A DNA stretch of 64,000 nucleotides from Glandiceps talaboti (lineage: Eukaryota; Hemichordata; Enteropneusta; Spengelidae). Made by a program: the position numbers and the translations under genes. This document shows, piece by piece, positions 49,501 through 62,859 of the stretch (position 1 is the stretch's first letter; each line of letters begins with the position of its first letter). The stretch is taken from NCBI RefSeq assembly GCF_964340395.1, contig NC_135551.1, forward strand, positions 5,851,963 to 5,915,962, given 5' to 3'. The notes beneath the pieces were generated by a model. That model worked only from the letters and a program-made list of their open reading frames with translations, made no database searches and was not told the origin of the DNA.

Positions 49501-52500
49501 AAATTGAATCTGTTATTAAGGAAATCACTTCCAATTGTAGTACACATTGATATCATGGCAAAAGCATTCCCTTAGAGAAAAAAATGAATATTGGAATTGC
49601 CAATGCAATCACTCACAATACAATTGCTGCATATTCTCAGTAGAATGTAACTCACAAGAGGACTTTAGTCTTGGTCTCAGTAACATTTTTTGACAAAACA
49701 AAAATTGGTGTTTGGAGACCAAGAAGTGAATAACTTTTGTCTGATTGCCTTTTTCATACTTGATTAATAATAATGTATGCTAAAATGTGAATAAATTGTT
49801 GATATAAAAAGTTAGTACGTCAATATCTATTCATTAGTGCTCAACATCGTGCACCATCTTCTGTTGCTCTCCCGACTCGGTGACTACTAAGGACAAACAG
49901 ACAGTATTGACATTAGCAAATGAGGTCAAAGTCGATCTCACGTGATACCCTTTGTAGTGTGTCGGATTACGTCAGAATCAGTTGAGATGATTGCTAACCG
50001 ATTACCTTAACATAAAATGAAATGGTTATGGGAGTGTGATTTTAGTATTATCAAGAAATTACATGGAGGTTTAGCAAATTGTTTAAACATTGTGCAGGGA
50101 GCACACTTGATTCAGAAGTGTATACCTCATAGTTAAACTACTATAGACAATTCTGGTGTAAGTTACATTTTATCTCAGGGGTATAATTGCATTCATGTCA
50201 TTTCCAGATCAAAAATAAAGTAAGTTTGATTTTATGATATTCAAAAGATTAATAGCAAATGAGTGAAATGGAGACAGAGCTTTGAGTTCATTCAGATCAT
50301 GATGAAAAGTTGAAAGTTGTTAACCTCCAAGTCATTCATGGCTATAATCCTAAAAGGCTTAAATTTAACAATTCCCGCTGGGAAATCAATGATCTTATTT
50401 CAAAGTGGTCTTACAATTCCATACCCCCTCCAGCTACAATCTATGTATTTGATACCATTTTTTGTAATGGATAGTCTATGAATGGTTGATATACATTGTA
50501 TGTAAGTGACCATCCTGGCTCAAATAGAAATATATGATTTGTGTATGATAGATCAATTCATTTTTTTAAAATCATACAATTATGTATTTGTGAATTGTCT
50601 GTACATTATAGCCTGAATTAAATAGTTAAATATTCATTTCATCAGGGTTCCAACCAAAATCTTAAAAATTGTATTGGGAACTTGTGTCTACATGACATTC
50701 ATATAAACTATTCCTGTTGTCCAGGGTTTGTAATGGGCTATGTTTTAATCCCCAGCCATTATCACAAATGTAAAATGTCATAAGGATAATACACAGGATC
50801 ATTCATTTGTTCTTGCCCGACTTTTTCTAAAGTTTGGCCAGATGACTGTTAATTTTCACACCAAGATCATTAACCCTAATCCAAAGATGGTCTTTAAACC
50901 TTTGCAATGACATACCACAATGTGAGCAAAGGCCATTCTATCGGTACTACTGGTGCCAAGAATGTTTGTTCTATAGTTTTGTCCAAAATTTTTCTATGAC
51001 ATCTGCATACAGTTAAGCCACTTCACCACAGACTATCACGTAGGGCACAGCTGTCTACCTATACTTATCAAGCAAACAAGTACATGTACATGGAGTACCT
51101 GCTGGCTCTGTCTGAGTAATCAATCTGGATTGTTTCAGTTCATTACTTCAAGTGATCCTTTAAGTTAAAGCATGACTTGCTTTGTACATGTAGGCAAAGT
51201 ATGGCTTTAATAGTTAAAGAGCCAGCCTATTTAGACTCACGAACTGTAAGTAAAGTTTTCCTTAGTTGGAGTCTGTCACAACACATGTACACATGCACTT
51301 ATTCTTTGTAATGAGTATGAATCTAGATAAGGAAATTCCTGTAGCTAATAAGTCATGGATTTGAAGACAACTGACTTTGGATTCTTTGCCCCACTTGCAG
51401 TGCATTTGCAAGAATCAAAAAGAGTATTTACCCATTCAAAGATTGAAGCATTTAAGGAAATTGTTTGAACCATACCACACCACACCACACACCATATTTA
51501 CATGTACGTCACATCACACCGTATCAGTCCAATTAATATTAAAGGTTGATGTGGGTGCAATGCTTTCATTCTTCATGTTGGAAGACTAGCAGACATTGAA
51601 GGAAGTTTCTCTATATACACAAAGTTCAACATACTTTAATATTGTATAGTGCTATTTTGTCCTTAAGCTGTATAGAATATAACACACAGTCTACTAAATG
51701 TCAATGTAACTTGTGCATCATCATTTACAGTATAGGAAAGCATAATATGTAATCTCAATTTTAATACTAAATGTACAATGTATTCTTATACCATGGGTGA
51801 GCTAGCTAGCTAGCTAGTGTTTCTCTCAAATATTAGTTTGCAGACACCAAAGTTTGACCTTTCCTTGGAAATCTACACTTTAGGTGTTCTTCAGCTCAGA
51901 TTACAGTGACAGAACATTATGGTAGGAAATGAATTGATTGACCTTACATTAACTAAAGTTGAACCATTTTTACCTCCCCATAATACATCAACTAAAAACA
52001 ATATTCCAATCATAATGTAAGGCCAACAAACTAAGACTGTATGTAGGTTATTTCGAATAATTTTGAATTTAGTAGCAGGATGTACAACATATTATGAAAT
52101 TTATTTTCAATTTGTTTTCACAACATTCAATTGCTTTTAATTGTTTTATTGCGTAGCATACCCGGTACACTAAGTTCTGACATTTTCATCTTGTTTTGAG
52201 TCTTATTACAGCAACTAAGATATCACCCTAAGAGTACATAACTGTCCTCGTAATCAGTTTGACACAACTTTTCAAACAAAAAATGTTGTTATGAAGTATA
52301 TGTATTAAAAGTTTGCAGATGACCAAAACAACGAAATCCCCTTTTCTGAGCATATACAAAGATAGGAAGATTGTGCCTGATTCTTTTAGCTGTTAGAAAT
52401 GTACCAAAAAAGACCCCTAGCTTTTTGGGAATTAAAGCTATCAAATACCAATCTAGTCTTTGCATATCATTCTTCAATACTCTCAAAATCAGTTTGTGCA

Positions 52501-54054
52501 GTAGACTTATTGAAATTATCTTGAGTCTGAGTGGATTATAATGTAAAACTCTCCATGGGGGTGGATATTAACAGATTAAATTGTCTGCAGGTGTAGGATT
52601 TACAATTCAAATCATGGTTGAGACAATCTTAGAAGATTTTGATGTAAATGATTTATACTTAAAATGCATTGGTTAAGATGTTTTTAATTTATTCATCAGC
52701 AGGTGGAGAGAAAAACTACTTTGTGTGAGTCATTGACCATAAAATAGTATATATACATGTCGCGGGATTTCATTTTGCATTTTAAACATTAATTTAAAAG
52801 CATATAATTTTGCTCTCTCATGTCCAATTAAATTATCTGTTCACCAGTTACTGTAGTTGTTGTATAAAATATTTAAAGCCTGATTTCTGTTATTTATTGG
52901 TAGTTAACAAAATTTATGAATTATGCCAACATTAGTTTGCCATGTGTATTTTGAATCTCAAGGACTAAATTTATGAAATAAATTGGGTTTTTTTTTGTGT
53001 TGTTTTGTTTTGCAAAATTGCTCTGCTGGCATTGTCGTTCACAAATGTACACAGTATCTGAATGTGGATGAATGATGAATAATTGTAAACATAACATTTT
53101 GCTTGTAATATAATATTATGCACAAGTTAAGTATTCAACTTGCATAATTCAGTATTGAAAATCTCGAATTTGTATGCTAGGCACAGTTTATCTAACACCA
53201 TTGTACAGCCAAACTTCAAAAATGAGAATATAATTCATGTTAGTCTTTCCACTGATGAGTTGTCATTTTGCCAAGAAAAACTTGTGGTTCAGGTGTGCCT
53301 GGATATGCACTACAATAAATGAATATAAATTGAATTTGTGGTGTTTTATGTTCAATCATGTATAAAAGCTATTACAACTTTACTTTTAGGATGTCCATGT
53401 AGACACCTGAACAATCTAGTGTCATGTTAATAACATCATGAATCTAATCTTTATTACTTTAACAAGGTTGACAGTAAGGTTATTGTGGGTGGTTCATACA
53501 TGTATGATTGTACATGTTTGATGGAAGATCAATGAAAACACTGTCCTTACATAGGAACCATTCAGTAAATTATTGAACACCTAAAATAGAAATAAATACA
53601 GATAAAACTTAAACATTCCAGAGAGATACATAACAGAATACCAACATTAAAGTTAGAAAGATCATCCCATTGTAAAATTTAATCTTCTTTCTACCTAGGG
53701 GTTTGCTTGTTTCTACACAGAAAACTACAAGTTGGGAAAACCAGGATTTTTATGTGAATATATACAAAGACATGTACTAATATTAGTAATAATGTAAAGT
53801 GAAATATAAAACATCACAAGGTATTCCAGGTGATATCTGTTAAACCTCTGTATGCAGATAATTCCTCTCAAAAGTTTTATTGTTCTTTAAAAGACCATTT
53901 ATGACATGGGAATGGTGAAAACCCTTATTTTTTTTACAATCTCTACATGTAGTTTTAAAGAAGTAGTATTTGTGTAGGAGAACTCTTAGACTAGTGAATT
54001 ACTGTCAATGACATTCCACCTGAGAACACCTCTGCTGGACAGGATGTTTCTACT
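46584..54054. other. Non-coding, no gene seen
   Basis: About 7.5 kb of AT-rich DNA. Items noted: a GC-richer patch at 49,830-50,000 with CTCACGTGAT and ATTACGTCAG (E-box-like and CRE-like), a CACACC-type tract at about 51,473-51,492, (GCTA)n at about 51,801-51,816, and the ACTACAAGTTGGGAAAA dispersed word at about 53,723. Confidence 0.45.
49830..50000. promoter_or_regulatory. Candidate regulatory patch (E-box and CRE-like sites)
   Basis: This stretch is visibly richer in C and G than the surrounding kilobases. It contains CACGTG (in CTCACGTGAT) and TTACGTCA about 40 bp apart, plus CTCCCGACTCGG. No start site or gene is adjacent. The call rests on composition and short words only. Confidence 0.2.
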
Positions 54055-54564
54055 ATTGTAATCAGTGTGCGAAATTAACGCCGGTCCTTCGGCCCGAGAC
54101 CAACCGATTTCCATTCGGACCGACAGTTTTTCAGAATTACAACAACGTATCGGTTCTTATGACCGATTGAAATTTGGAGGAAATAATAACATTTATTCAA
54201 AGATATATCCAATTTCACCTACATGAATCTGATCTTGTGTTACCTATTTTACTCTCGACATCTCGTTCAAGTCAAGCGATACAGAGCTAGCTCGCTACGT
54301 GTTGTTGCCAATGTTGATATCATGTCTACATATGACGTAGCATGCAGCATTTACTTTATGAAATTATGTTAGCAAACACATGATTGGCTGAATTCTCTAA
54401 ATATTTTTGTCTTGTCTAATCAGGACGTCTTAGACATGCCGACTCATTTTACGCATTCAGCACAATCATGTGTCTTTTTCCGCCATGATATCGTAAAGTT
54501 TACTGTTTGAAGTGTATGGAACTTTTAACGTGTTTGAGACAGTTCCACATTGCATTTATAAAGT

Positions 54565-54633
54565 ATGTGGCGATATTTAGAAGGCGGCAATGAGCTTCCG
54601 AAGAAGAAGACGAAACAGACACTGTTTTTTTAA
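54565..54633 (+). pseudogene. Possible N-terminal relic of the hAT transposase
   Basis: A short ORF reads MWRYLEGGNE then LPKKKTKQTLFF and stops in a T homopolymer. A basic stretch followed by a short Phe-containing motif near the N-terminus is seen in some hAT and ZMYM-type transposases, so this may be the first coding segment truncated by a frameshift in the T run. Only 22 codons; weak. Confidence 0.3.
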
Positions 54634-55323
54634 AGGCTGGTATTAAAGCCGGTAAATGTTAGCGGGTTTCCCGATCAATTTACCGGAGTTCCCCATGTCT
54701 GTGGCCATAATCAAAACAAACTGACGGAAAACATATAAACTACTCTGAAAATGGCGTTTTAACTAATAAAGAAGGCAGGTACACTTCGTAAAATATCTTC
54801 AGTACGATAGGTTTTTTTGGTAAAAACAGTAAAAAAAAAAAATGCGTAGTCTGATTGCTTTCAATTTGATGCGATAATGTACGTCCTGTCATGTTGTAAT
54901 CAACGTATATAGATTTAGAAATGTTGCATTTTTGTTGCCATTGTTATATCTGGAAAATTACTGCATCATGCCAAACACGGGTACATAGTGGATGACACAT
55001 TACAGTACAGTTACCATATCACGTTCCCACGTCAAAAAACTCGCACTGTAAGACATGTTTAGCCATAGTTCTCTTCATCATGGTCAGATTTCTTACACAA
55101 ACAGTCAGAGACGATACTCAATACACCACGGTAGGGTACGGGTAGGGCTTTATTGGGGGGGGGGGGGGTTCATTACATATTTGTAAAGACTGAAGGAAGA
55201 CGAAACCGCTCCGTGTCACTATGTGGATGGAAATTGAAATAAAGCAAATACACAGTTTTCAAGAGGGATAGTTATGCGACAAAACTTTCTGCTATGATGA
55301 ATTTGTGGGTCTATGTTCCCTAG

Positions 55324-55542
55324 AGTTGGAAAGCTACATCAGCTGTTGCCACATACGATGAATCAGACTTTGGATTATGTGATTCAGAATTTAGTGAATC
55401 GTACAGAGAGGAAGGAGAGGACTGTGATCTCTTAGAGATTGCAGATAATGTAGATTTATTGATTCATTCACCATATTATCTACAATCTATGGATATGTAT
55501 TTCTATGGTGGAATGAATACATTCAGTCTCAGACCACTATAG
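55324..55542 (+). pseudogene. Exon-like ORF inside the hAT element, 72 codons
   Basis: Following a TTCCCTAG acceptor-like site, an open stretch runs to a TAG at 55,540-55,542. It encodes an acidic segment (ATYDESDFGLCDSEFSE) and then SPYYLQSMDMYFYGGMN. Composition is more protein-like than other short ORFs nearby. It could be a remnant of the transposase or a captured host exon. No family recognised. Confidence 0.35.
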
Positions 55543-57929
55543 TCGATAGGAACAGATTATGCGAAAATGAATATTCATAGTCTCTGGGTTCATAGTTACA
55601 AATGAAAATCTCTACTCACAGAGTCAAAAATTACTTGGTTGTGAATCCAAAATTTACATCCAAGTTATTTTTTTACTCAGTCTGTGAGTGGAAATTTTAT
55701 GAAATAATAGTGGATAGTGAACAATTCGTTGTACTCTCTTTTACTTTTATATCTAAAGATATGTTGTATCATATTAAAGTTCAAAATCATTTAATCTGTA
55801 AATGGGGGGGGGGGGGGTTAGATACAGGTCGTGAACATGAACTGCATTGAGTATGGACCAGCAGTTTTCCTTAAGGACCAGCAGCATTTGCTACATGTCG
55901 GTCCTTATGACCAGTAGTCATTTTCCCTTAAGTTCACACACTGATTGTAATAGTGACACTGTAGAGCAAAGATGGCAGATTCTTTTGAGAAATATAGATC
56001 ATGTACAGATCTCGATACTTGGCAAATATAGTGATTAGTATAATTTTATGTAATTGTATTACACATTATTGTAAACATTAATTAGATAGAAAGATGTTAA
56101 CATAGAAAATATTTGATGCATATAAACCGGAAACAGCTGTCCTGGTATAAATATTGATGGCTGGCTATGCAACTTGAGCATACTATATACTTGGAGTTCT
56201 GTAAATTATTAATTTATGTACTTGTAATGTATTACATCTGGTGTGTGACAAACTTTCACATGCTTCTGAATCTCTCAGCATGAGAATACTGGAAATGGCT
56301 AGATGATACATGTAAATAAAAGTGAAAGTCAAGAGTAAATTCACTTCAACTTTAGCTCATAAGTTGTTGTTATATATATAAGTTTTTACAAGATTAGTAA
56401 TTCAAGATTGTAACATTTTAGACTACATTTAATTGAGCTGTTGAGAGGAACCAGACAATCTAGATATTCTAGATGCCACAGTAAGATTTTTGATAACCAG
56501 TTTGCTGTAGGTATAATTCTTGTTTAAGATGACTGTATGTGAACTATTGCATTAAGTACTAAACATTTCAAATCATGAAATACAATGTAGACGGGATTGG
56601 ATGTCGATCAGTGTGTTTTTATGTTTTACTGAATGTATTTTTCCAAGGGTCTAAAAAATAATTTTTTGTCCAGAGTTGATAAAACAAGATTAAAGTTTAT
56701 CATGATGCAGGAAGTAAGGAAAATACTAGAGATGTAGAGATTAAAATTCCTCTGGGCATTTACGGTAGAACATGACGTGTCTTGTCTGTTTTCACTCAGA
56801 TAGACATTGTATGTAAAGCTATAGTCAGAATATACGGCAATACTATCAGAAAGTGAAAAAAAATTCACCCTCGTCCTTCATGATATCAAGGGTTAAATGA
56901 TGTGTTGCATTTGTTTTGAATGTACAATGTCATGTACATGTAGCATTTACCCTACTTGGTTACATGCTTCCATTTGTTGCATAACTTATTTGTATGTTTT
57001 CAGAAATTAATTAATCCACACACTTTGAATAACTATCCATTCATATTTAGCATTGCTAAAATCCATCAATCAATCAGTGAATTTAAAATGATTATTTTGT
57101 TTATCTTATAAAATTGACGTCAAAGTTTCTGTTAATGCACATGTAGATATGTACATTGCATGTATGTACATTGGAAAAAAACAATCTCTCTCTGCTTAAC
57201 CCCAGCACAGAATTAGCAACATATCAGTCAAGCCATTTAGCATACATGTACATGTGTATGTCATCAAGTTCTTTCTACATCATTAAACGTAGTTTCACCA
57301 AATACACAATTTCAAGCACCATTTCTCAGCAATGACAAGCAACATTTACTTTTATTTGTATAATGTATCATCAATGATATACGGCGGATATCTCATCTGG
57401 AAAGTTTGAGTACAAGTATGTACATATAACAAGTGCTTTCTCATTTACTTGATGTCGTTGCTGATTTGATCTATGTATGACCTGACGAATCTCTCTCCTG
57501 TGTGTACTTGGCCAGAGAAAAGTTCAGAATTTTTTGTTTAATTGTGTGTGAACTGCCTGTGGGCATTTATAGATTAAACACTTTGAGTTACAATATAGTT
57601 ATGTGCGATGAACCATAACTAAATGTCATTTAATCAGCAGATGTGCATTTTCGCATGCTCTGAATTTTGTGATGTTCCGTGCCAGTTGTAATGTTGAAGT
57701 GTTCTAGAAATCTAAACCTCAGAGAATAAGAAAACCCACTGATGTGTTGAAAGTGTTTGCATCCTGCATAAATCTGACTTCATCTAATATAAACCCCAAA
57801 AGTCTAGTTTGAACTATACTAAAATCTTGCTAGATTCATTTCAGAATTCTCGCTGGCTTTTGAAAAAACATTTTTTTTTTCACATTTGAAAGCAAAGCAA
57901 GCATTAAACACAATATGTATATGTCCTAA

Positions 57930-58165
57930 TATTACTTTATCGTTATATTCATCTTTATGTTGTTGAAATTTATCAACATCAAAAATTCAACTTTGACCAA
58001 AATAATGACCATTATTTTTGCAATGGCCAAACTAATAGCGGACATTATTTTTCCAGTACTTGGATAATTGGACATTACTTTGATCAATTTTCTAATTATT
58101 GAAATAATGGGCATTATTTTGATTATTGGAAAAATTATCAAAATGTACAAGATTTCAATCACACT
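57930..58165. repeat. Low-complexity ATTATTTT/AATAATG-rich stretch
   Basis: Words such as GACATTATTTT, AATAATGACCATTATTTTT and TAATTATTG recur in both orientations. The minus-strand Ile-rich ORF (57,932-58,162) is a by-product. Confidence 0.6.
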
Positions 58166-60440
58166 CTTAATGAAAAATATTATTTTGATTCAAATATACC
58201 TTCCGATTAGAGTAACATTACCATATGTTCTCGCACGTGGGTGATGTATACATTGAAAATCATCCATGTGGTAAATGTTGATCAGTTTATAATTTTGGCC
58301 AACTGTTTAATGTATACATCCTATTTTATCAGTATATTATATTATCCACAAAATGTTCAAATATGGAAATGATGTACAATCATGTAAATTAATGTATGGT
58401 GTTATCCAATGCTGTGTACATGTACATGTTATGATAATTATACATGAGATACTCTATGTACAGTACACTGGGTATATTACATACTGCAATTTTATGTTCA
58501 TTCTACATCATGTATTGTACATTAGCCTTTAGGTATATTTTTGTATACTGTTATGCAATTGTAATATGTTGATTTTGAATGAACAGTTATTTCATTCTAA
58601 AGTACTTTTTTTTACAATAATTACATCGAGCATATGTTTTACCATATGGATGGTTAGTTAACAAAAATTATGAATGTTATTAATAAATCAGCTTATACAA
58701 CCTGTGAAATTATGTAGTTATTGAAAGTATGTTTTTATCAGAATGTGGATCAACTTAGATTTTAAATTAATAATTGTACCCTGTATAATGTTGGACAGTG
58801 ACCTCTATAACATTTGCTTAGTACTTCCTTTTTAGCCCTATTTTGTTTCTATTTATTAATAATTTTTATATTCATGCCCATGTCAAGTAGCTATCATATC
58901 ATTCTGAAATTCCACTCTCCTGTAGACTGGAGTGTGAAATAAGCTGAAATATGTTAAATATTAATGAAATAGCATAATTTAAACATGATAAATTTATGTA
59001 GCCCAAACGTTAGAATCAACATTTATCAAAGAACAACATCAGCAAAGTCACTGATGTGCAGACAAATTTCTACCATATTACTTCTAATGGGTAAAAGTGT
59101 TTATTTGTATCATAAAATCACATTTTTACAACCCAAACTGTTACTAAGAGAATATCACAATTTTATTCGAAATAGAATCATTTTAAGATCTTCTGTAGAC
59201 CTTTTCATACAGGGTTAAACATTATTTTTCTGTGAAGGTCGAAAGTTCACAAACTCTTCAACAATAAATGACATAAAATCTTGACCTAAAAAAGCGATTC
59301 TCCAGATACCGGTACAAATATATACAATGCAAATGAATAAGATAAGTACACTCTACACACATATATGAGATATGCTTGATAGTATCCTTAGGAGACGTCA
59401 GAGCCAATTCTAATAGTCACAATTAAGCAACCATGATTTACCTGTAGGCTACATGTACATGAGTCTTTTTCCAGATACATGTACATGTAAGTCCTTACAT
59501 CCTTTTTGTTGCTTACTATAAAGGACGAAGATCATGTTCTATGGTTGCTTAGCAATACATGTGATATTGTATCCATGTGTGCCTCTGAACCAGGCAACGA
59601 AGAAAATTAAGTACAATTCAATTAATTAGGGAAAATTGTATGTTAATTTGTTTGATTGAATTAGAGGTCCTGATAATGGGTTTCACTGAGTCTTGTTACT
59701 GATATATAATACCCTTTCCATCATGAATATATTGTGAATTTTTATCTCATGCAAAGCCTGGCAGATTTCTTTAAGAATTCAATCTCACCAGAGCAGAACA
59801 AATGTTAGACTTTACAAAAGTACAATTGAAAGTCAGTCAATGGAAAGCCTTTTAGTTTTGAAATTCATTATTTGAACAGAAATATGTCTTCCATGTCTTC
59901 TGTTAATTTTAATCTATGGTAGTACAATCAGCTTCAGTTTGTAAGCTTTTCATTCAAGTGGAAATATTTACATTAAAATGTTGATTAACATTCAATTCTT
60001 GTATACAATGTAGGTTGTAATGTTAATGTGTGCCTTTTATGACATTACATTCTTATACAGCATAGTTAGAACAGTTGATTGTATTGTATTAGTATGGATA
60101 TAGAAAACTATTATCCCATCATTTACCTGTGACATTTGCTGTCCTGTATTACTACACATACTCATAACATATCAGCATAACAAACAGATGTTCATGTTGT
60201 ATGACCTTCATGTATTGCTAACAAGGAGGAAACTAATTCAATTGCCAGGCAACATGATATAAAAGTAGCGCTACTGAACTTCTTTCCTTCCTGAAGAAAT
60301 CTAATGACCCGGTAACTATTAAGTTGATAATTTATCCTTTAGTGTTCTCTTTTTAGAAGACTTCTTCTGATATCTTGAAGTGTTTTTATGTCATCCTGTC
60401 TAGACACACTAGCTACATGTACAGGTAGTATTACAAGATA

Positions 60441-60901
60441 CAACCAAGACCAGGGTTGTATGGGTAGTCTAGTCTATGCAACATTGTAATAATTGAACCA
60501 ATCAACATTTGTTCCCCTTTGAGTATACCGCTTAGTGGAGCCATCAGTGAAAATAGTTTTCACATCTATGAATAATTGTGTTACAGTGTATCACTGTCAT
60601 GCATTCACTAATACTAGTAAGTCACCTAACCTCCACAAGGTTGTTGTGTTTGATAAAAGAGATCATGAGTGGAGATTTTATACCAACATTTGTTTTGACG
60701 AAAGTGTCAAATATTATCACCTATAGTAATGCAATGTTGCAATGACTGACTCAAAAAATACTACAAACTCAATAAGTCTGTGCCCTGGCATTAACTGAGC
60801 GGCGTTTTCAAAGGGAAAAACTAAAGGTTGTTGCAATTACATGTATAACAATGTTCTGTAAACTACATCATACACTTTCCATACAACCCCAATCTTGGTT
60901 G
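60441..60901. mobile_element. TIR element, 461 bp, TA-flanked
   Basis: The left end CAACCAAGACCAGGGTTGTA and the minus-strand right end CAACCAAGATTGGGGTTGTA match at 17 of the first 20 positions, continuing with TGG. TA lies outside both ends (60,439-60,440 and 60,902-60,903). It contains a 63-codon ORF (60,535-60,726, ending FDESVKYYHL) with no recognised family. Tc1/mariner-like MITE is the likeliest class. Confidence 0.78.
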
Positions 60902-61029
60902 TATAACCCATGTGTATTGATCATTTTGTATGGAAAGACAAAGTTAGGAATAACCGTTTCAGTAATGGGTGGTGCTAGTTTGCTGATTTCATTGTGGCAC
61001 TCTAATATCAGCACACCTTAACTACTAAA

Positions 61030-61250
61030 GATGTATTTTCATGCCATAACTTTTGAAGCCCTTTTAGGATGAGGATCAATTTTTTGATGTGAAAAACAGT
61101 TGTCTGACAGACCTATAGAAAATGTTGGTCCAGAAGAAAAGAATGATTCTATGTAATCCTTATAGCTCCATTGATGATATAACACTAATGTGAGAACCTG
61201 GGATTGAAACCCTAGATTTTAAGACAACTAATAGCAGGAAGCCATCTTGA
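61030..61250 (+). repeat. Dispersed repeat, second copy of the 4,110-4,370 family
   Basis: It shares TGTGAAAAACAGTTGTC, TGTTGGTCCAGAAGAAAA, ATAGCTCCATTGATGATATA and GGGATTGAAACCC with the first copy. The inverted right half seen there is absent here. Confidence 0.7.
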
Positions 61251-62251
61251 CAAGTAAAATTAGATGGATGAGATTTTATTATGTAACAGTGCCCCCTTTA
61301 TTTTAAGACGTTTACTTTTTAAAGAAAGAATTAAATAAATGAAAGAACTGAAGCTACATGTAAAAGTGACACCTGCAGCTTAGCTAATGTTGCCACTTCA
61401 CTTCTGTGAGGGATATACTTTAGTATCATGATTCATCAATTTCTTTCTTGTTATCTTTGTGTGTCATTTTACTTTGCTTCCATTGTCCATGCAACTGTAA
61501 CACAGAAATTATGCTGGTATCCTGTGTTACATTTGATTTGAAAAGACAAATATCTAAGCTTGTGTGTCAAAGTGATGCAAATTGTGTTTTCTTGGTACAG
61601 TAAGTGATGGGATGGGTCAGAAGAGATTACTGTGTGCATCAGTGGTGCATGACAGTTAGCCCAGAGGCCACACTGCATGCCATCCTGTCCACACACTTCT
61701 ACAAATCTAATCTTACTGTGTCATAAGGATATTTGACTAAAGCTGTAAGGAAGACCACCCAATGTTCCTAAGATGGAGTTTATAACTCAAACCCTGAGAC
61801 AAATTACTAATTTTGTAGGCATGCCTAGAAGGCTACAAGGCAGTCATTTGTTCTTTTTTTCTCCAAAAAATGAATCATATGCCAGATTTTGCCTGTCTTT
61901 CATGCTTTAAAATAACTATCACACATTGTTGGTTAAGAATTAAATTGAATGAAAGAAAATATTTGTATTAAGGAAAAACAATATCACAAAATCAGGAAGT
62001 AAATGAAGGATCTGAATACGAGCTATTGAACATCAAAATGAAAGTATCACATAAATTCGCAGCTGGTGATTGCCAACATATAGATGTATTCAAGGATACA
62101 AGGATGAAATTGCTAAGCAACAGGAACATCTACTTTCCTCTTATAGACTAAATGTCACTGACACCTGCAGTGCCATAGTAACTAGCAGATTTGATGGAAG
62201 CTAGAAGTACATTGTATTGTAATCTTTCTGTTGAGTAAAAGAAGGTTTTTA

Positions 62252-62850
62252 GCACAACTGAACTGAGGTTCAGTAGTGCTATAGGGATCGCCCAGCGTCT
62301 GTGTGTGTGTGTGTGTGTAAACAACTTAAAGTCAAAAACCACTGAACCGATTGCAATGATATTTGGTGGGCCATTACCTTGGGTGTCTAGTTGGGAAATT
62401 GTTCAAATCAAAATGATCATATCACAGGTGTGTGATTTGGGTCAAAAAATGTGATTTTTGGTCAAAAAGGTTTAACTCAGAAACTACTGGGCAGATTGGT
62501 GCGAAATTTGGTGGGAACATTCTTAAGGGGGTGTAAAGTAAGATTTGTTCATGACATTATGATTCCATCAGTGATATGCAAATTAGGGCTAAAATGTGTC
62601 TTTTGGGTTAAAAATCTATACTTCCAAAACTACTGAGCAGATTGGGCTGAAATTTAATGGGAATGCATCTAGGGATGTATGGACGAAGAAATATTAAGCA
62701 TACAATGATTCCACGAGTGATATGCAAATTAGGTGTAAAAATGTTCATTTTTGGTCAAAAACTTATATCCCAAAAAGTACTTGGTCACCGAGTCTGACAC
62801 TTGGTGAGATGTTTCTGAAAGTGTTATTCTACAGATTTTCTTCAAAACAT
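62252..62850 (+). repeat. Dispersed repeat, non-tandem head
   Basis: Starts CACAACTGAACTGAGGTTCA, then a (GT)n tract (62,299-62,318). Degenerate internal blocks follow, such as ACTACTGGGCAGATTGG and TGAAATTTAATGGGAATG, each with a GGTCAAAAA-like spacer about every 110-130 bp. A fragment of the start lies at 2,346. No coding potential; ORFs here are by-products. Confidence 0.75.
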
Positions 62851-62859
62851 TTTGACAAA

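Larger units (their letters stand above)
54063..55943 (+). mobile_element. hAT transposon relic, 1,881 bp, perfect 8-bp target duplication
   Basis: ATTGTAAT occurs at 54,055-54,062 and 55,944-55,951. The termini are CAGTGTGCGAAATTAA and, on the minus strand, CAGTGTGTGAACTTAA. CGGTCC and GACCGA/GACCAG words cluster in both subterminal regions, as subterminal transposase-binding repeats often do. An 8-bp duplication with CAG termini is diagnostic of hAT. The element is GC-richer than its surroundings. It has two coding-like pieces (54,565-54,633 and 55,324-55,542), two G runs (55,155-55,168 and 55,804-55,817) and no intact transposase, so it is non-autonomous or decayed. Confidence 0.93.

Noticed and set aside
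53140-53322. 60-codon plus-strand ORF
   Set aside because: Typical random ORF length for AT-rich DNA with no similarity seen.
57932-58162. Ile-rich 76-codon minus-strand ORF
   Set aside because: Explained by an AATAAT/ATTATT low-complexity stretch.
61195-61215. tRNA B-box-like GGGATTGAAACCC, suggesting a tRNA-derived SINE
   Set aside because: No matching A box or tRNA fold upstream, and the related copy at 4,110 does not fold like a tRNA.
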